From Glandiceps talaboti (lineage: Eukaryota; Hemichordata; Enteropneusta; Spengelidae), in NCBI RefSeq assembly GCF_964340395.1, contig NC_135558.1, forward strand, positions 1,716,001 through 1,780,000: a stretch of DNA of 64,000 nucleotides, written 5' to 3'. Made by a program: the position numbers and the translations under genes. Below are positions 11,507-25,300 of the stretch, in pieces. The notes under the pieces were generated by a model. The model did no database searches. It had not been told where the DNA came from and worked only from the letters and a program-made list of their open reading frames with translations. How positions within the stretch are numbered: position 1 is the first letter of the stretch; every line of letters starts with the position of its first letter.

Positions 11507-12980
11507 TGGAGGGTATAATTAAACAGAGGGAGCAGTCGTTTATCCCTCTATCATACTCGATTGAATACGAGCTCAGCAGGGCTTACTTTCAAGGCTTCAG
11601 TATTTAGTCCATCGACCCCAAAACTCAGCAATATGAAGAACATTTTGTGGATAATTTAAAGATATTGATATAAAACTCACCGAATGAATCCAAGATATAT
11701 ATATATATAAGTAAATTTGCATAATTATTATCATACCTGATTTTCATTCTTCAATGTGTGAAAGCTGTCATACAAAATCAGCTTTAACTTGTTATGATTG
11801 TGGTCAGTGCGTTGCAAGATTTTTTGTGCCACATAACCCACACATTATCCTCCACGTGTGTGGGTTTCCTTGTGAAACCTTTGATCTTGATATAAAAAAA
11901 TATAGGCCAACCGTTAATGCGTCATCTATTCTGGGCATGCGCATATTGCTCAAGGACAATTCTCAAGGTCAAAGCTCGAATATCTACCGATGATTGGCAC
12001 GTATTTGGATCGGTGAAGTGTCAACTGATGTGTGCTTACCATCGATAAAGATTCTTCTGAGAATTATGTGTGCGTATATTAACATATATGAGCTTTGAAT
12101 GAACCTAAATAACTGATTATGTTTCATCAAACTGTATTTCTATTCTACGGAAGAGGTAGTCTAGTTCCTATACAGTATTGTTACGATTTATACCACAGTC
12201 TGGTCATCCAGACTACGGAAGGGGCATTTTTTGTGACGATGGTGATTCTAGTAACGCACTCAGTATTAAAATGTCACCCATCAACACGCATAATCCCGCG
12301 CCCAAATTCCATACGCATATATACAAACACATACTAACAATAGTTTGATTTTAATCTATTCCTTGATGTGTTTTTCCAAATGACAATTTTATTTTATTTT
12401 TTTTATATTTATAAGATTTTATTGGTAACTTCAGTTGTTTACAATATAAGTTTCTCTTGTTTTACATAATAAGATGGTGTATTGTTATCCATTTGTTACA
12501 GTGCCTTTCAAGTTTGGCTTTGTTAATAACTATACAATTTTATTTTTACTTTAATAGTAACCACGGGCGTAAAAGTGTTACTTCGTAAGAGAGACTCGGT
12601 GTTCATAATTAGCTGACTACCGGAGGGTGTGTAAATCTTAATGAGAGGTGGGGTAGGTCATGCATTTTCCCCAAGAGAATTTGCATGGGCTCCCAAAAAC
12701 AAGTTATGATTTATGAGGGGACATGACAAAACCTAGCTAATAGTGCTTATAAGTTAAGTATTAACAATGTGAATAGGGCACAAACTGACTAGAACACTTC
12801 CACTTGTCACTATAAATCCTGACTTTTAGAACGTGTATGTGATCAAGTTTTACTATTCCGATCATCGTCATGACTACAGTCAGAGGTCTGGTTAGAGTGT
12901 TCACTCTCAATTCAAGTCAACTTCAAATGAGGTGGCAGTTCATTGGATATTGTCTAAATTTAAAATGAAACCATTAAATA
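11502..12980. other. Intergenic, no gene supported
   Basis: AT-rich unique sequence with short unconvincing open frames. The only item of note is the TCAAGGTCA pair listed separately. Confidence 0.5.
11963..11971 (+). promoter_or_regulatory. Consensus NR5/NR6 response element
   Basis: Exact TCAAGGTCA, preceded 14 bases upstream by the near match TCAAGGACA (11949-11957). The region otherwise lacks features. Confidence 0.35.
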
Positions 12981-12983
12981 ATA

Positions 12984-13012
12984 TTTATTTATTTATTTAT
13001 TTATTTATTTAT
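12984..13012. repeat. (ATTT)n microsatellite
   Basis: About seven uninterrupted ATTT units. Confidence 0.9.
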
Positions 13013-13175
13013 TACATCCCTTTTGTATTAGGGGCTCACTAAGCATGTTAGGAGCAGCACTAACAGAAAATTAAAATATATACACTATTAAAAATTAAAG
13101 AAGATATGACTACCCCTGGTAGTATAATCACACACAGAATCAAACAAATAAGTACAAACAAACTAAAGGGAGGTA

Positions 13176-13178
<3 letters not shown>

Positions 13179-13256
<78 letters not shown>

Positions 13257-13258
13257 GG
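13179..13258. repeat. (AG)n microsatellite followed by a G run
   Basis: About 34 AG units ending in a run of about 13 G residues. The 62-aa open frame across it is RE-repeat noise. Confidence 0.95.
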
Positions 13259-13864
13259 ATTTCTGTTTCAAATGTTAATAGCCAGAAGATCTAACCTTCT
13301 AAATTATTCTACATTACTTTTAACAAAATGTTTTATGTTTCAATTGCATCAATAAGGTATTGTCTGATAAGTCTCAGGGTTTAAACGTTTGTTGAACAGA
13401 TTGACCAAGTGTCGGTGGTCAAAACTTTTGTTTGTTTCAACAAAAATGTTTTAAACAAATACGATTATACATAGACTACAAGCCAAGAAATCCCGGGGAC
13501 GCTTCTCGTTTTTTAATACTTTTTTTTATAGGCGATGGTCACCAACAAAAAAAAAACACTCTAAAAGGAGTCTCTCTCCCCGGAAATTAAAAGTGGACAC
13601 TCACTTAATCGAAAACAGACACACATACATATTGATTTTAAAATAATATATTAAAATATATATTAACATATATTGATATTAAAATGATGTTATAATTATC
13701 ACATACACATTGCGATAATAACATTTGTTCTGTTTGTACTACACTTATCCGTTGTACACAGGCGCCTTGAACTTTTGGATAAAGGTACATTTTTAGAACC
13801 AGGTAATTTACAAGGCTAGAGAATATTTGATCATGGGTCAAGTGACATCAGCAATGAGATTTAT

Positions 13865-13924
13865 GTGTATGTATGTATGTATGTATGTATGTATGTATGT
13901 ATGTATGTATGTATGTATGTATGT
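13865..13924. repeat. (GTAT)n microsatellite
   Basis: About 14 GTAT units followed by degenerate TGT-rich sequence. Confidence 0.95.
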
Positions 13925-14380
13925 TTATGTTTGTAGCTGTATATGTATGTAGCTGTGTTTGTTTGTGGGTGTACTTGTCTGTGTGTCTGTCTTTGTGAGG
14001 TTTTGATTTACAAATCTTGCTATCCAATACATTAATGTGTTAGATAATTGAATATTTCAAACATTTTGGAAAATATACAAGATTTGCACCATTTTTACCC
14101 CCGGCTGTAAGCCACTCTCACTTTATGTTTCTAAAATTTTGGTTATGTATTCATTAATGTTGTCATTTTAGCGTTCAAATGTTCAATTTCAATTGAAGGC
14201 AGATTACAATTATCGTGATGATGCATGCAACTGTTGCCATGGTGATATATTTTTAGCTTTGGGACTCTATATCTCGTCACATGTTTTGGTTATCATTGTG
14301 ATTGTATTGGTGGATTCGAAATCGAAATGGTATAGACGTATGCGCATTAAAGTAAACATGGAAGACTATCGACCTATATG

Positions 14381-14490
14381 AAAACAAACAAACAAAACAA
14401 CGAACAAACAAACAAACAAACAAACAAACAAACAAACAAACAAACAAACAACCAAACAAACAACCAAACAAACAAACAAACAAACAAACA
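14381..14490. repeat. (AAAC)n microsatellite
   Basis: About 25 AAAC units with a few interruptions. The opposite strand translates to a CLFV repeat, which is not a gene. Confidence 0.95.
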
Positions 14491-16130
14491 TCTCCAATCC
14501 ATGCAGATTCTTCAAAGTACGGTACTTTCAAACGCACGACACCTCGTCTTCATTTTTAAAAACATAAAATATAATTTTTCATCACACGATGAGGTTAATT
14601 TAATTGCACCCAATTCCTCGCCTTTCTACACATCATTTCCAGTCCGTACATTGTGTTGTTTCTATTTACGACCAGAGAATTGTCAATGCATCGACGTTAG
14701 TTAACATCATTGCTTGATTTACTGTGAGTGCTGTCAGTCACCAGTGTTCTTACTTACCTACCAGCTATATTATACATCGGAACAGTCTGATTTCACACAA
14801 TGTACTGCGACCCATCAAGTCTGCTGTTTGTGACTGGAGGTTGAACTGTGAAAGACTGCCAAGCTTGTATAAGTCGCTAATTCTAGGAATCCTGACGTAG
14901 ATGAACGTGTAACTTAAATAAGGCCACAATTTAGTTAGTTTAGATAGTTTAGATTAACACAATCGATGCTGGTAGTGAACGTGCTAACCTATCAAAACGC
15001 ATATCAATAACTTTCACTGAAGATCGGGTTCGTTGTTAGCAAATTAGATCAAGGTTAATGGGGTCAAGGTCATATATATAAATGTACTTAGTTTTCATTG
15101 CATTTAGGGGTATCATTCCAGTACTGTTAAACAGTGATCGTTATTCATGGATATGGTGGTGTGATAGTGTATTAAAAACACGAGCAAGTTGCAAATGAAT
15201 GTTATCCTCAATCTTACCTACAAACTACTGTTATTCCATAGGTGAAATATAATGACCTTCACAACAACATGGACGAAAATAAATTTACGGAACGTAGGTG
15301 ATTAACCGGAGACTGTCATATCACTAGATGGGAATAACAAACAAAAATATTTTCCATTTGACCACCAACCAGCTATAGTGATCGAAAAATTTAATGTGTG
15401 ATATCCAAAAAATGTACGTGCGCCATTCCTCCCCCACCCCAATTTTTTCCTCATGCCCCCGTCGTAAATTTAGTTAGTAAAGTTATATCGACAAGTTATC
15501 CGCACACGTCGCTATCTCACAAAAGACAAATTAATTAAAGTATTAGTTGAAATAATGTCTTGTTGCGCTCTGTCCGAATATTTGACAATGAATACAGTTA
15601 TGCCATATTCCGTCAAAATCTAGCATTCTGATTGGTCAAGAGCTCTTTTAAATATGGAGACTTATTTTTAGTTAGCTATAGTTGTACATCACTCGACTAC
15701 TATCCTTGTATACAAACCTAACAAATAACTAGAAACCCAACCAGCATTATGAAATGCCAAATTTATTGTAAACAGTGCAAAATATCTTCGTTGTATACAC
15801 TGTAACAATATGAAAAAAGATTTTGAACTATACGTTTCGTGTTACAGAGAAATCGTCAAACATTCAACCAGAGAACTGCAAAAGTGCGATAACGGCGGAC
15901 GCACGGTCGTCATGCGATGGTAAACATTAACTACTAAATTTGTGACCGATATCAAAATTACCACCACAAGGGTGCAAGATACGTCAAACTAGACTTGACA
16001 GTCAAAGTGAAGTATTTTTAGATATTAAAAATGAATTCGTAGTTCGCAGGTGACCTATATATAAGTATATTATTTGCCAAATACTGTTCCACATCTTGTT
16101 ACTCCAGGTCATGTTATGGTCAATATATGG
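14491..16130. other. Intergenic, no gene supported
   Basis: Unique AT-rich sequence with no coding signal. It contains the tandem NR5/NR6-type sites at 15048-15072. Confidence 0.5.
15048..15072 (+). promoter_or_regulatory. Near-DR0 and half-site pair for NR5/NR6 receptors
   Basis: GGGTCAAGGTCA (15061-15072) is one base from the GCNF/NR6A direct-repeat DR0 and contains a perfect TCAAGGTCA NR5 monomer site. A second imperfect half-site, TCAAGGTTA, lies just upstream. Both receptors encoded in the window belong to families that bind such elements. Confidence 0.4.
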
Positions 16131-16132
16131 AA

Positions 16133-16267
16133 CATATACATACATACATACATACATACATACATACATACATACATACATACATACATACATACACACA
16201 CACACGTACGTACGTACGTACATACATACATACATACATACATACATACATACATACATACATACAT

Positions 16268-16303
<36 letters not shown>

Positions 16304-16348
16304 GTACGTACGTACATACATACATACATACATACATACATACATACA

Positions 16349-16379
<31 letters not shown>

Positions 16380-16414
16380 CATACATACATACATACATAC
16401 ATACATACATACAT

Positions 16415-16446
<32 letters not shown>

Positions 16447-16561
16447 GTACATACATACATACATACATACATACATACATACATACATACATACATACAT
16501 ACATACATACATACATACATACATACATACATACATACATACATACATACATACATACATA
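16133..16561. repeat. Compound (ACAT)n array with ACAC and CGTA blocks
   Basis: About 430 bp of ACAT units interrupted by ACAC and GTAC blocks. All frames are open (YIHT / YVCM translations), which is an artefact of the repeat. Confidence 0.97.
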
Positions 16562-16579
16562 CTGGGAAGTTTTGGTTAT

Positions 16580-18554
<1,975 letters not shown>

Positions 18555-18658
18555 GCCTTCTATTTTAGCATATCAGCCTTCTATTTTAGCATATCAGCCT
18601 TCTATTTTAGCATATCAGCCTTCTATTTTAGCATATCAGCCTTCTATTTTAGCATATT
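18555..18658. repeat. 21-bp minisatellite (5 units)
   Basis: Five essentially identical copies of a 21-bp unit beginning GCCTTCTATTTTAGC. The homogeneity suggests recent expansion. Confidence 0.95.
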
Positions 18659-19500
18659 TGAATGAATTATCAGTTTATGTGTTCGAGAAGGATCATTCAA
18701 CACTTCTTGTTAAACAAGTGATCCATTTGTTATGTCTGGCTATGGTATAATTCTACACTGCAAGGCCATTTTAGCGCCTTTTTAAAAATAAGCATACGTT
18801 CTTTCGAAACCTAGCTCTAAATTTAATAACATACACCATAATTTTTTTTTTATAAACACGGTCATCTTTAGTAGTGAAAGACAGTTTACACTAAGCGTCG
18901 TCGATGATGTTAAACGTATAAATAAATACTACAAAGCTAGAATTTTTCACTAAGTTCGGTTATCTCCCCGGAAAACAAAAACATCAAATTGTTTAGGGAC
19001 TAAAATGCCTCCTTGTGCATATAAATCAAGCTCAACAATTCATAAAAATAATCTTTTGAGAACCAGGTGAATCATTTTGAAAATGGCAACATTTTCTAAC
19101 ATGAAAATCATTATGTTTACAGTAACATTTGCACCATCAAACTGTATATATGAACAGTCAAGCAAATATTACTAATAAATTAAATAAATATATATTAATA
19201 ATGATCTCATTTGATATGGAAAGAGAAAGTTGAATAGATCTCCATCTGAGTATAAATTCGTAATAATTGTGAAAAAACAGGGTACCCTTCTCTCTTAATA
19301 CCCGGATACTGAATATTCATTGCACAAATCAACAGTCTTTGCTGAATTAAAGAAATGAAAACACAAATACTATTTGTTGATTTAAACAAGCAATAGTTTG
19401 AATTCATTAGTGCATATAGCCTTGCCTCGCCTTCAAGTTGTTTTGAAAATCATGGGTCATTAACCTCTTGGCATTTAGCGCAACCATGGCATGCAGGGTT
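18659..19500. other. Intergenic, no gene supported
   Basis: AT-rich unique sequence with no coding or RNA feature seen. Confidence 0.5.
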
Positions 19501-19502
19501 TT

Positions 19503-19563
19503 CATGCCATCAACGGCCAAGTCAAAGGTTTTTACCTCCCATAAGGGGAGGCAATGTTATGCT

Positions 19564-19621
<58 letters not shown>

Positions 19622-19654
19622 CGTCCGTCCGTCCGTCCGTCCGTCCGTCCGTCC

Positions 19655-19702
<48 letters not shown>

Positions 19703-19930
19703 TTGTGTCTGTGTTTGTGTTAATGTCTGTGTCAGTGTCTGTGTCTGTGTCTGTGTCTGTGTCTGTGTCTGTGTCTGTGTCTGTGTCTGTGTCTGTGTCT
19801 GTGTCTGTGTCTGTGTATGTGCCTGTGCCTGTGTTTGTCTGTTTGTTGACACGATATCTTAAAAAAACTACTGCATCAATTCTAATGAAACTTGCTACAT
19901 GTCTGCCATATGGTAATGACAAGAACTGAT
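19503..19930. repeat. Interspersed-type element with (GTCT)n/(GTCC)n/(GTGTCT)n core
   Basis: A GGGGAGGCAATGTTATGC leader runs into a 280-bp compound array: GTCT, then GTCC, GTCT and GTGTCT units. A tail resembling ATCTTAAAAAAACTACTGC follows. The leader-array-tail layout parallels the TCTG-array family at 24.2, 48.3 and 51.4 kb, but the flanks differ. All open frames through it are repeat artefacts. Confidence 0.7.
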
Positions 19931-20556
19931 TAGATTTGGTAAACATCCAACTAACATTAATTATTCATTTATATAATTAGGAACCGATCAGATTTTGCAG
20001 CCGGGGGGGGGGGGGTCGGTGGATTTTTCCATCTGGACGAAGAAATGTCTCTGACCCCCTATCTGTAAAACCAAAAACTAGAAGCTCTGGCGGTTTTCTG
20101 ACACTTAAAGCCAATTTTTAGGGTATTCAGACCTTTTGGGGCAATTATTTTCAAGCTTTACAAGACAGCACCAACATGTAAAAAGCAACTACATAAGGTT
20201 CAAATATTAAAAGAAAAGTAAAATAGCATCATGACAGTAAGAGGTAGGGGTAGTGCTTTAAACTAGGATATGTCCACCTCTTGTGAGGGGGGGGGGGGGA
20301 GGTTCCTAGGGTCTCCCCCTTAGTTCTAAACTCTGGAGGTTTAGCCGAATCTGGTATTGTTTAGTGCCCTCAACGACCATGGTAAGTTTTGGTATTTAGT
20401 GCCCTCAACGCTCATAGCGACGCTATGATGTCTTTGCGTAATCACCCGTTCAATCGTCGATCCTTGCCTCTGATTCAATTCAAGACAATTAATTATAATA
20501 CTTTTGACGAAGGCAGCAAACATTTCGATGAAAAAGCAGAATAGTGTGTCTATACT

Positions 20557-20587
<31 letters not shown>

Positions 20588-21217
20588 GAGGTGAACTAAA
20601 TACCTTCCGTAAATCACAACACTCAAACTTCACTACCAAACTACAACATCAAACTATCATAGGACACTCGCTCTTTGCTGTCATAAATTTATGTACAAAA
20701 TTATATTACATTTGAAGCTTGCATTCTTTCCTAATTTACAACAAATATTTCGCAAAAGGTTTATTGAAGCTAAAAGGTATACAGCAACAGATTTTATCGG
20801 AATGTGCCCTCAGTTGTAATAAATGTATGTACCAAATTATTTGAAGTTTGAAGCTTGCATTCTTTAGATATTGTATTGAAAGTTATCAATCGTGCAAATG
20901 AGTCATTACTATATATACTGTTTGTATTTTGTTATCATAACACGTGTACCAAATATTATTACATATGTACTAGTGGTACTTACGTGCTCTGGTGTGCACG
21001 AGTACTGTTGATATTCACACTGTGTGAAATGCAATACCAAAAACACCGATGTATACCTGTATGTAAATGATATGCAAAACTTGCGTTCTTAAGATACAAC
21101 AACCATTAACTATGCAAATTAATAAATAAAACTGATGCTACATCAACATACTTTTTCGCATTTTATTATCATCACTCTATTAATTAAGTAAATTATGTGA
21201 AAATTTGAAGAACACTG
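19931..21217. other. Intergenic, with G runs and (TGCC)n
   Basis: Contains G runs at about 20003-20016 and 20287-20299, and a TGCC microsatellite at about 20557-20586. No gene is supported. Confidence 0.6.
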
Positions 21218-21445
21218 CTTCACTCACTCACTCACTCACTCACTCACTCACTCACTCACTCACTCACTCACTCACTCACTCACTTCTCACTCACTCACTC
21301 ACTCACTCACTCACTCACTCACTCACTCACTCACTCACTCACTCACTCACTCACTCACTCACTCACTCACTCACTCACTCACTCACTCACTCACTCACTC
21401 ACTCACTCACTCACTCACTCACTCACTCACTTCACTCACTCACTT
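21218..21445. repeat. (CACT)n microsatellite
   Basis: About 55 CACT units with two interruptions. The THSL-repeat open frame is spurious. Confidence 0.97.
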
Positions 21446-21616
21446 AATTGATAAGTATGTGGGCTTTTTGACTCTTATTTCATTTTTTTGAAACAAAAAG
21501 TAAAAAGAAATGTTATTCCTTTTACCATAATCAAACCTATACTTTAGGGGTTCCTCTACAATGTGTATGTCTGCCGTAATTATATGTGTTCTATTCGCAG
21601 GAGTATCTTTTCTTCC
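21440..21616 (-). CDS. Candidate secreted-peptide precursor, second exon
   Basis: On the minus strand the acceptor CAACAG precedes an open frame starting GRKDTPANRTH, in phase 0 with the candidate first exon at 22284-22403. It contains an NRT glycosylation sequon and the segment PLKYRFDYGKR. Gly followed by Lys-Arg is the usual signal for amidation and prohormone cleavage. The frame reads on through AT-rich sequence to a stop at 21440. Alternatively, the donor-like GTAAAAGG at 21525 ends the exon inside that motif. I recognise no family. Confidence is limited because both splice sites and the peptide are inferred by eye. Confidence 0.3.
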   Translation of the reverse strand, partial: GRKDTPANRTHIITADIHIVEEPLKYRFDYGKRNNISFYFLFQKNEIRVKKPTYLSIK

Positions 21617-22283
21617 CTGTTGCAAAAAAGGTTCAGAATTAGACCGTAGCCATATTTGATGACATCACAATTACCAAATATGGTAATTGATATCACCATT
21701 ACCAAATATGGTATTTGACTATCGATAGATTTGATGTCATGATTTGATGATAGAGAGCATTAAATCATATGATATATCATTAAATCATTTGATATCATAT
21801 CAGTAAATCATTTGATATATGATTGAATCTTAGATATTATTAACTCCATTACTGATATCACTTAATGATTTATTGATATCTTGATATGAAATGATGATAT
21901 AAAAAAATATTCGGAGCTAGCATAAATGAAAAGTAAAACGGCTGGTTCAGATAACTTGGTATAGTCGTACAGCAGCCGTAATCACGCGAGAAGTTTGACT
22001 CGATTTAGTCAGTGCGCCCTCTTTAGATAACAGCCAATGCACTATATTTTTGCGAACAGTTCGAGGTCATTCAAGGTTCTTGCTTGCTATATAATTTATA
22101 AAAGAGCGGACTGTACTCTGGTATGCGTTTGTCATTTTATAACTATATAGTCGTTACAAATGTCGTCTTCGGCATGATGAAGTCCAGGTAAGCGGTATTA
22201 GTATTTGTTGATCTAGCTGTAATGCAAAAAGGGATTTTTGCGGTTAATTTGAAGTGTTTTGTAAGAAGTGTACTGTACTTTAC

Positions 22284-22403
22284 TGTACCTCGAATAGGGT
22301 CGACACTAGGTCGCTTGTACTTTTTCCCTTGTTCTGCTACAGTGATATAGCATAGCAAGCAAAGTAGAACACATATCGTGGCGGATTGTGCAACTCTGTT
22401 CAT
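22284..22403 (-). CDS. Candidate secreted-peptide precursor, signal-peptide exon
   Basis: Forty codons beginning MNRVAQSATICVLLCLLCYI. A charged N-terminus, a hydrophobic core (residues about 8-22) and a small-residue site after TVA, followed by EQGKKYKR, make a textbook signal peptide with a following basic site. A TATAAA on the minus strand at 22461-22466 would place transcription start about 30 nt before the ATG. Two donors are possible: GTAAAG after codon 40 (phase 0, used here) or GTACAG five bases earlier (phase 1). Only phase 0 keeps the frame open into the downstream exon at 21616. The product would be secreted. The function is unknown. Confidence 0.4.
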
Positions 22404-22460
22404 TTTCTTATGGAAATCACTTTGTTACCTGAAAAAAGCGGGTCGCCATGAATTATAAGA

Positions 22461-22466
22461 TTTATA
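22461..22466 (-). promoter_or_regulatory. TATA box of the candidate peptide gene
   Basis: TATAAA on the minus strand, 58 bp upstream of the signal-peptide ATG. Spacing suits a short 5' UTR. Confidence 0.35.
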
Positions 22467-22901
22467 TGAGGCGCGAATTAGACAGTAAAGACAATGATGT
22501 GTGCTTGTGTGCGTATCATCAACTATTTTAATTTATTCAAATTATTGACCTCAACATCGCACTTTTGCCAAATTACTATAATAATAGCTACTAGTTAGTG
22601 AACCCCACCCCATACAGTCAGAATATTCAAATATATTGGCCTAACAAGCAACAAAAGTGTCCTTTTCTGACAAATATTTCTTTCAGCATGTAATATAGTC
22701 ATACCCTGATACGCAAAGAAATCAAGGTTATGGTAGCACACATTTAACGGGAGCAGCAAGGCTAAACAATAGTGGTAGAGGGCGCATGTATTTTTTGATT
22801 TCGTGTTGTTGTTGTTTTCTAATGGTCACTCACTTACTCTCTGATGATGATTACTTTTGGACCAAGTTGTATAATTATTTTACCCTTTTTCTTTATATTA
22901 G

Positions 22902-23304
22902 CTTTTTGCATTTACACAAACACGACTTGGGCAGTGTTGTTTCACATTGCTTTTTTCAAGTGGAAGCTATGATAAAATTGTATTATATGGCCTAACCAAA
23001 TAATTGTTTGGTTCCGGTTACCCAATCCCACCTAGTTTTTCACTGCCATTCATGAACTTTTTTTAAATATTCAAGAAAAATTTATAAAATTGCAAAAATT
23101 GTGTGAAGTCTCGTGAGAAATAGTAGATGCGGAAACTGACATCAACGTACAAAGACAATATAAATCTATTCTTACAATCTGTAATGGCTGTACATCTGAT
23201 AGGAACAAATAAACAACACAGAGACCATTTGGAAAACAATGGAAAACCTGAACGAGACACTCATTCACACATGGAAAAAATAAAAAATAAAAAATAAAAA
23301 AAAT

Positions 23305-23400
<96 letters not shown>

Positions 23401-23510
23401 CTACTTACTCCACCTATTCTAAAAGTGAGCATAATCAGAAGTTCAGAATCACACAATTTGTTTTATTAGGCCTAAATTAAAATCCAAAATAAATAGCCAA
23501 TCCTCATCCA
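22902..23510. mobile_element. Foldback-element fragment interrupted by a MITE (nested insertion)
   Basis: 22902-22988 and 23473-23510 match the two consecutive parts of the right half of the foldback element at 50547-50882. They share the GTTTCACATTG and CAATCCTCATCCA segments and are split by the MITE at 22989-23472. This is a direct record of one element inserting into another. Confidence 0.65.
22989..23472. mobile_element. GGCC-ended MITE, copy 1
   Basis: Begins GGCCTAA and ends TTAGGCC with imperfect terminal inverted repeats of about 30 bp. It matches the element at 35843-36219 through most of its length, including GTAATGGCTGTACATCTGAT. An internal (TA)n of about 90 bp (23309-23398) inflates this copy. 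No transposase is encoded. Confidence 0.75.
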
Positions 23511-23622
23511 TATGCCACTACGTGTATAACTTAGGGGCACATCATAAATATAACAAAAGTTTGATTTCTTGGTTGACATCATACCTTCTGTTCCACATGC
23601 TTCACATGCATTGCTATTGAGT

Positions 23623-23970
23623 GAGAATAAGTCAACCTACTTCTTCTATTTTGACCCTCTAGCATGAGGTAAAATGCTATTGCAGGTACTGAGAATAAGT
23701 CAACCTACTTCTTCTATTTTGACCCTCTAGCATGAGGTAAAATGCTATTGCAGGTACTGAGAATAAGTCAACCTACTTCTTCTATTTTGACCCTCTAGCA
23801 TGAGGTAAAATGCTATTGCAGGTACTGAGAATAAGTCAACCTACTTCTTCTATTTTGACCCTCTAGCATGAGATAAAATGCTATTGCAGGTACTGAGAAT
23901 AAGTCAACCTACTTCTTCTATTTTGACCCTCTAGCATGAGGTAAAAAACCTAATACAGTTGCTGAGAATT
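23623..23970. repeat. 68-bp minisatellite (5 units plus a partial)
   Basis: Near-identical 68-bp units starting GAGAATAAGTCAACCTAC. The last partial unit diverges. Confidence 0.95.
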
Positions 23971-24171
23971 GAAATAGGACAGTACTATATAAACTGTAGG
24001 TTTGATATGTAAAATATGGTGTTTCTAAAAATAACACCATATGGTGAAAGAACATTTTTATAAAAGCTCTTATACTCTTCACTCTAAGTGCAGACACTAA
24101 TTTCAATGATAGAAATTTGGTGAGTTAGAGAAATTTATTCACGAGTTCTTAGTACTAAAGTTTGTCAGTCA

Positions 24172-24247
24172 TTTTGTTAGCACAACTGAACTGAGGTTCA
24201 GTAGTGCTATAGGCATCACCGGGTGTCTGTCTGTCTGTCTGTGTGGA

Positions 24248-24321
<74 letters not shown>

Positions 24322-25075
24322 CAACTTAAAGTCAAAAACTGCTGAACCGATTGCCATGATATTTGGTGGGTCCATTACCTTGGGTGTCTAGTTGGGAAAT
24401 TGTTCAAATCAAAATGATCTTTAATACCACCGGTTTGTGATTTGGGTAAAAAAATGTGATTTTTGGTCAAAAAACTTAAACTCAAAAACTACTGGGCAGA
24501 TTGGGCTGAAATTTGGGTGAAACATTCTTCAGGGTGTTTTTACTAAGAATTATTCATGATATGATGGTCCCATCAGTGATATGAAAATTAGGGCTAAAAC
24601 TTGGTGAGATGTTTCTGAAAGTGTTATTCTGCAGATTTTGTTCAAAACATATTGACAAAAGGCCCTAGCAACCATGACCACGCCCTTAGCAACAACCAAA
24701 TGGCAGTATATTTTGGTTAAATAACAACATCTGGTAGGCAAGTGAGTAAACATTTAAAAAATGTATGCAAATATCCCTAGGAACCATGACCACACCCATA
24801 GTAAAAGCCAAACGGTTACGTATTTCACAAAGATAACAACAGGGATTAATAGACAAATGAATAAACATTTAAAAACTGTATGTAAATTTGCATAGCAACA
24901 AGACCACACCCATAGCAACAGCCAAATGATCACATATACTGCGAAGATAACAATGGGGATTAATACTAATAATAGACAATTGAATAAACATTCAAAGAAT
25001 ATATGTAAATTTGCCTAGCAACATGACCATACCCATAGCAACAACCAAATAATCACATATATCACAAAGGTAACA
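24172..25075. repeat. Interspersed repeat family A, copy 1
   Basis: Starts with the hairpin-forming CTGAACTGAGGTTCAG near TTAGCACAA, then a (TCTG)n(TG)n array and conserved AACTTAAAGTCAAAAACT-type sequence. It ends with about 110-bp tandem subunits containing CCATAGCAACA. Further copies lie at 48256-48965 and 51411-52790. It does not encode a recognisable protein. Confidence 0.8.
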
Positions 25076-25256
25076 ACAGGAAACCAGAGTACCCGGAGAA
25101 AACCTGCGTTGTTCGACAGGGTCAAACTGAGCATCTCCCTTCTTACATGCAGACCTGGTTAAATTATTAATCAAACCCAGCCAACACCTGGCGGGTTCGA
25201 ACCCAGACTGCAGCGGTAAGAGGTGTACGAGCTAACCGCTCGGCCACCAATAACCC
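25075..25256 (-). mobile_element. tRNA-derived SINE
   Basis: The minus strand begins with a tRNA-like head. It has a type 2 A-box (GGCCGAGCGGTTAG, 25232-25245) and a B-box (GGGTTCGAACCC, 25193-25204), the spacing expected for a tRNA-Leu/Ser-like promoter. The body contains TTTTCTCCGGGTACTC, a conserved central motif of several animal SINEs, probably the Meta-SINE type. It sits inside repeat family A, with a short inverted family-A fragment on its far side. Confidence 0.8.
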
Positions 25257-25260
25257 CTTT

Positions 25261-25300
25261 TGCGGCTATCGCTATGGGTGTGGTCTTGTTGCTGGACACA
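25261..25300. repeat. Inverted fragment of repeat family A
   Basis: GCTATGGGTGTGGTCTTGTT is the reverse complement of the family A subunit motif found before the SINE. Confidence 0.7.

Noticed and set aside
21205-21447. THSL-repeat open frame
   Set aside because: Translation of the CACT microsatellite.
22097-22186. Plus-strand TATAAA followed by ATGATGAAGTCCAG and a GTAAGC donor
   Set aside because: The implied first exon encodes only a few residues and no matching downstream exon was found; the minus-strand signal-peptide exon is the better reading here.
25180-25256. tRNA gene on the minus strand
   Set aside because: A- and B-boxes are present but the acceptor stem is not closed and a SINE body follows; it is a SINE head.
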